This document shows, one piece after another, positions 63,154 to 64,000 of a stretch of DNA of 64,000 nucleotides. Position 1 is the stretch's first letter; each line of letters starts with the position of its first letter. A program made the position numbers and the translations under genes. The notes beneath the pieces were generated by a model. It was not told where the DNA came from and did no database searches. It saw nothing but the letters and a program-made list of their open reading frames with translations. This DNA is from Silvibacterium bohemicum (GTDB lineage Bacteria; Acidobacteriota; Terriglobia; Terriglobales; Acidobacteriaceae): the NCBI RefSeq assembly GCF_001006305.1, contig NZ_LBHJ01000004.1:682001-746000 (forward strand), read 5' to 3'.

Positions 63154-63585
63154 CTACTGGGGCTTGGTGGCGTCGTTCACCTTCTGGTCGGTTTCCTTGG
63201 TCTTGTCCTTGGTCTTGGTCGCAGTCTGGTGCGCATTGTCCTTGGCCTTGGAACCCGCCTCTTTGTTGGGAGCGAAGACCTTTTCGGTGCCTTCCTTGGT
63301 CTTGTCGCCTACCTTCTGTCCGGTTTCCTTGGTCTTGTCGTAGCCTTTCGTGGTGCCTTCCTTAGTCTTGTCGTAGGTCTTGGTCGTTCCCTTTTTCGTG
63401 CCGTGATAGGCCTTCGTGGTTCCCTTCTTGATCGCGTGGCCGGTGCTCTTGGCCGCATCCTTGGTGTCGGTCCCTGCGTTCTTGACGTCTTGCTTGGCGC
63501 CGGTGTCCTGGGCTAATACAGTCGAACCGGCTCCAAAAGTCAGGGTGGACGCCAGCAATAGGGTAAAAATTCGTGAGTTTTTCAT
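63154..63585 (-). CDS. Secreted Lys/Thr-rich repeat protein
   Basis: A 143-residue exported protein: signal peptide MKNSRIFTLLLASTLTFGAGSTVLA, then a low-complexity mature part built of ~11-residue units such as KKGTTKAYHGTKKGTTK, KTKEGTTKGYDKTKETGQK and DKTKEGTEK. The periodic Lys, Thr, Gly and Asp/Glu pattern resembles LEA-like or antifreeze-type unstructured proteins. ATG 63585 is chosen because it gives a clean signal peptide; the open frame runs upstream to 63909 over the opposite strand of ctaA. It is transcribed away from ctaA. Confidence 0.8.
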   Translation of the reverse strand: MKNSRIFTLLLASTLTFGAGSTVLAQDTGAKQDVKNAGTDTKDAAKSTGHAIKKGTTKAYHGTKKGTTKTYDKTKEGTTKGYDKTKETGQKVGDKTKEGTEKVFAPNKEAGSKAKDNAHQTATKTKDKTKETDQKVNDATKPQ

Positions 63586-63658
63586 ATCAGTCCACAGATT
63601 AGCCAAAGCGAGGTGGAGTTGCCTACGGGAATCGGTAAAATAAGTCGATGAGCCTCGA

Positions 63659-64000
63659 ATGAACGCTACGTCGTCCATCCCCGGACCTGCTATGCCCGGA
63701 CCTGCTATGCCCGGACCTGCTATACCCGGATCTACCATTCCCGGATCTGCGCTTCCGGCAACATTCGCTCCAGCCCCCATGCCTTCTCGGGCGGTGCGGC
63801 GATATGCATGGGGCGTTGTCGCGTACAACGTCGCGGTAATCATATGGGGAGCTGCGGTGCGCGCCACCGGTTCGGGAGCAGGCTGCGGCGATCGGTGGCC
63901 TCTCTGCAACGGCTCCGTGATTCAGCATCATCCCACCGTGGCCACGCTGATCGAGTTTGCTCATCGCTCCATGAGCGGCGTCGCTCTCATCCTGATCGCC
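63659..64000 (+). CDS. ctaA: Heme A synthase (COX15/CtaA), 3'-truncated by window edge
   Basis: The frame is open from ATG 63659 to the window end (114 codons visible). After a variable N-terminus it reads [39 protein letters not shown], the first-helix and cysteine-pair signature of CtaA/COX15, then [17 protein letters not shown], the His-containing second helix. CtaA hydroxylates heme O to heme A for cytochrome oxidase. Unusually, the N-terminus carries five units of a (I/M)PG(P/S)A-type repeat encoded by a 15-bp tandem array (63677-63751). The Met at 63779 is an alternative start that would bypass it. Confidence 0.9.
   Translation, partial: MNATSSIPGPAMPGPAMPGPAIPGSTIPGSALPATFAPAPMPSRAVRRYAWGVVAYNVAVIIWGAAVRATGSGAGCGDRWPLCNGSVIQHHPTVATLIEFAHRSMSGVALILIA
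63677..63751 (+). repeat. 15-bp tandem repeat in the ctaA N-terminus
   Basis: Five 15-bp units (ATGCCCGGACCTGCT-like); the middle ones are near-identical, the last two diverged. In frame they give a repeating MPGPA pentapeptide ahead of the first transmembrane helix. Confidence 0.85.

Noticed and set aside
63586-63909. N-terminal extension of the Lys/Thr-repeat gene
   Set aside because: It overlaps ctaA on the other strand, encodes antisense of the 15-bp array, and precedes a good signal peptide start at 63585.
1-64000. CRISPR arrays, integrases, complete insertion sequences, replication origin
   Set aside because: No regularly spaced direct repeats with unique spacers, no transposase or integrase motifs, and no DnaA-box cluster were seen; the tandem arrays present have no spacers.

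Overview
The window looks like chromosomal DNA of an acidobacterium (class Terriglobia, Acidobacteriaceae-like). The evidence is family content rather than a marker gene: two VWFA-related proteins of the acidobacterial type, a GWxTD-domain lipoprotein-like protein, DUF2911 and DUF885 proteins, a secreted Gfo/Idh/MocA oxidoreductase with a Tat leader, and a large outer-membrane protein with an N-terminal carboxypeptidase-regulatory domain. Base composition is moderately GC-rich. There is one tRNA (Lys, CUU). I see no rRNA, CRISPR array, integrase or complete insertion sequence.

Layout. 1-9.6 kb: the 3' part of an outer-membrane efflux factor, a beta-sandwich gene remnant, a frameshifted alpha/beta hydrolase, a secreted RidA-like protein, a Tat-exported flavin amine oxidase, a TetR regulator, a GT1 glycosyltransferase and an EndoIII-like glycosylase. 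9.8-15 kb: Tat-exported amidase, orphan ABC ATPase, TSUP and SemiSWEET transporters, DUF971, LOG phosphoribohydrolase. 15-21 kb: a 72-aa AbrB-like fragment, PcrA/UvrD helicase with an acidic insert, a 51-aa basic protein, an APC permease that seems to start at CTG, MmcQ/YjbR and DUF2911 proteins. 21-27 kb (minus strand): a complete glycine cleavage cluster gcvT-gcvH-gcvPA-gcvPB followed by a GxxExxY gene, with three of its gaps holding copies of one palindromic repeat. 27-28.3 kb: beta-barrel protein and tatA. 28.5-33.6 kb (minus strand): the most unusual locus, an overlapping three-gene operon of ECF-like sigma factor, a zinc-finger/TPR/CHAT-peptidase fusion and an unrecognised 257-aa protein. 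33.7-43.2 kb: Gfo/Idh oxidoreductase, divergent transglutaminase and Anbu proteasome-like genes, divergent VWFA pair, GH79-like hydrolase and a truncated wHTH-ATPase regulator. 43-50 kb: small enzymes, a membrane glycosyltransferase, PAF-acetylhydrolase-like and GNAT proteins, then a 1.1 kb gene-poor stretch ending at tRNA-Lys. 50-64 kb: outer-membrane protein, GWxTD protein, an adaptor plus ABC ATPase pair without permease, a degenerate NtrC-like regulator, DUF885 peptidase, cNMP-binding histidine kinase, proC, a CPBP-like membrane protein with a degenerate active site, a Lys/Thr-repeat secreted protein and the start of ctaA.

How it fits together. Most genes are housekeeping, envelope or transport functions in short units. 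Four predicted Tat substrates (amine oxidase, amidase, Gfo/Idh protein, GH79-like hydrolase) share the window with a tatA gene. The sigma/CHAT operon is the best candidate for an undescribed regulatory system: a caspase-like peptidase fused in one chain to what looks like the anti-sigma zinc finger controlling its own neighbour sigma factor. Intergenic DNA carries at least two dispersed repeat families: a 15-bp tandem array of consensus GCTAACCGGCTTTTA at two loci, and an ACCGC-AAGACGC palindrome in the gcv region.
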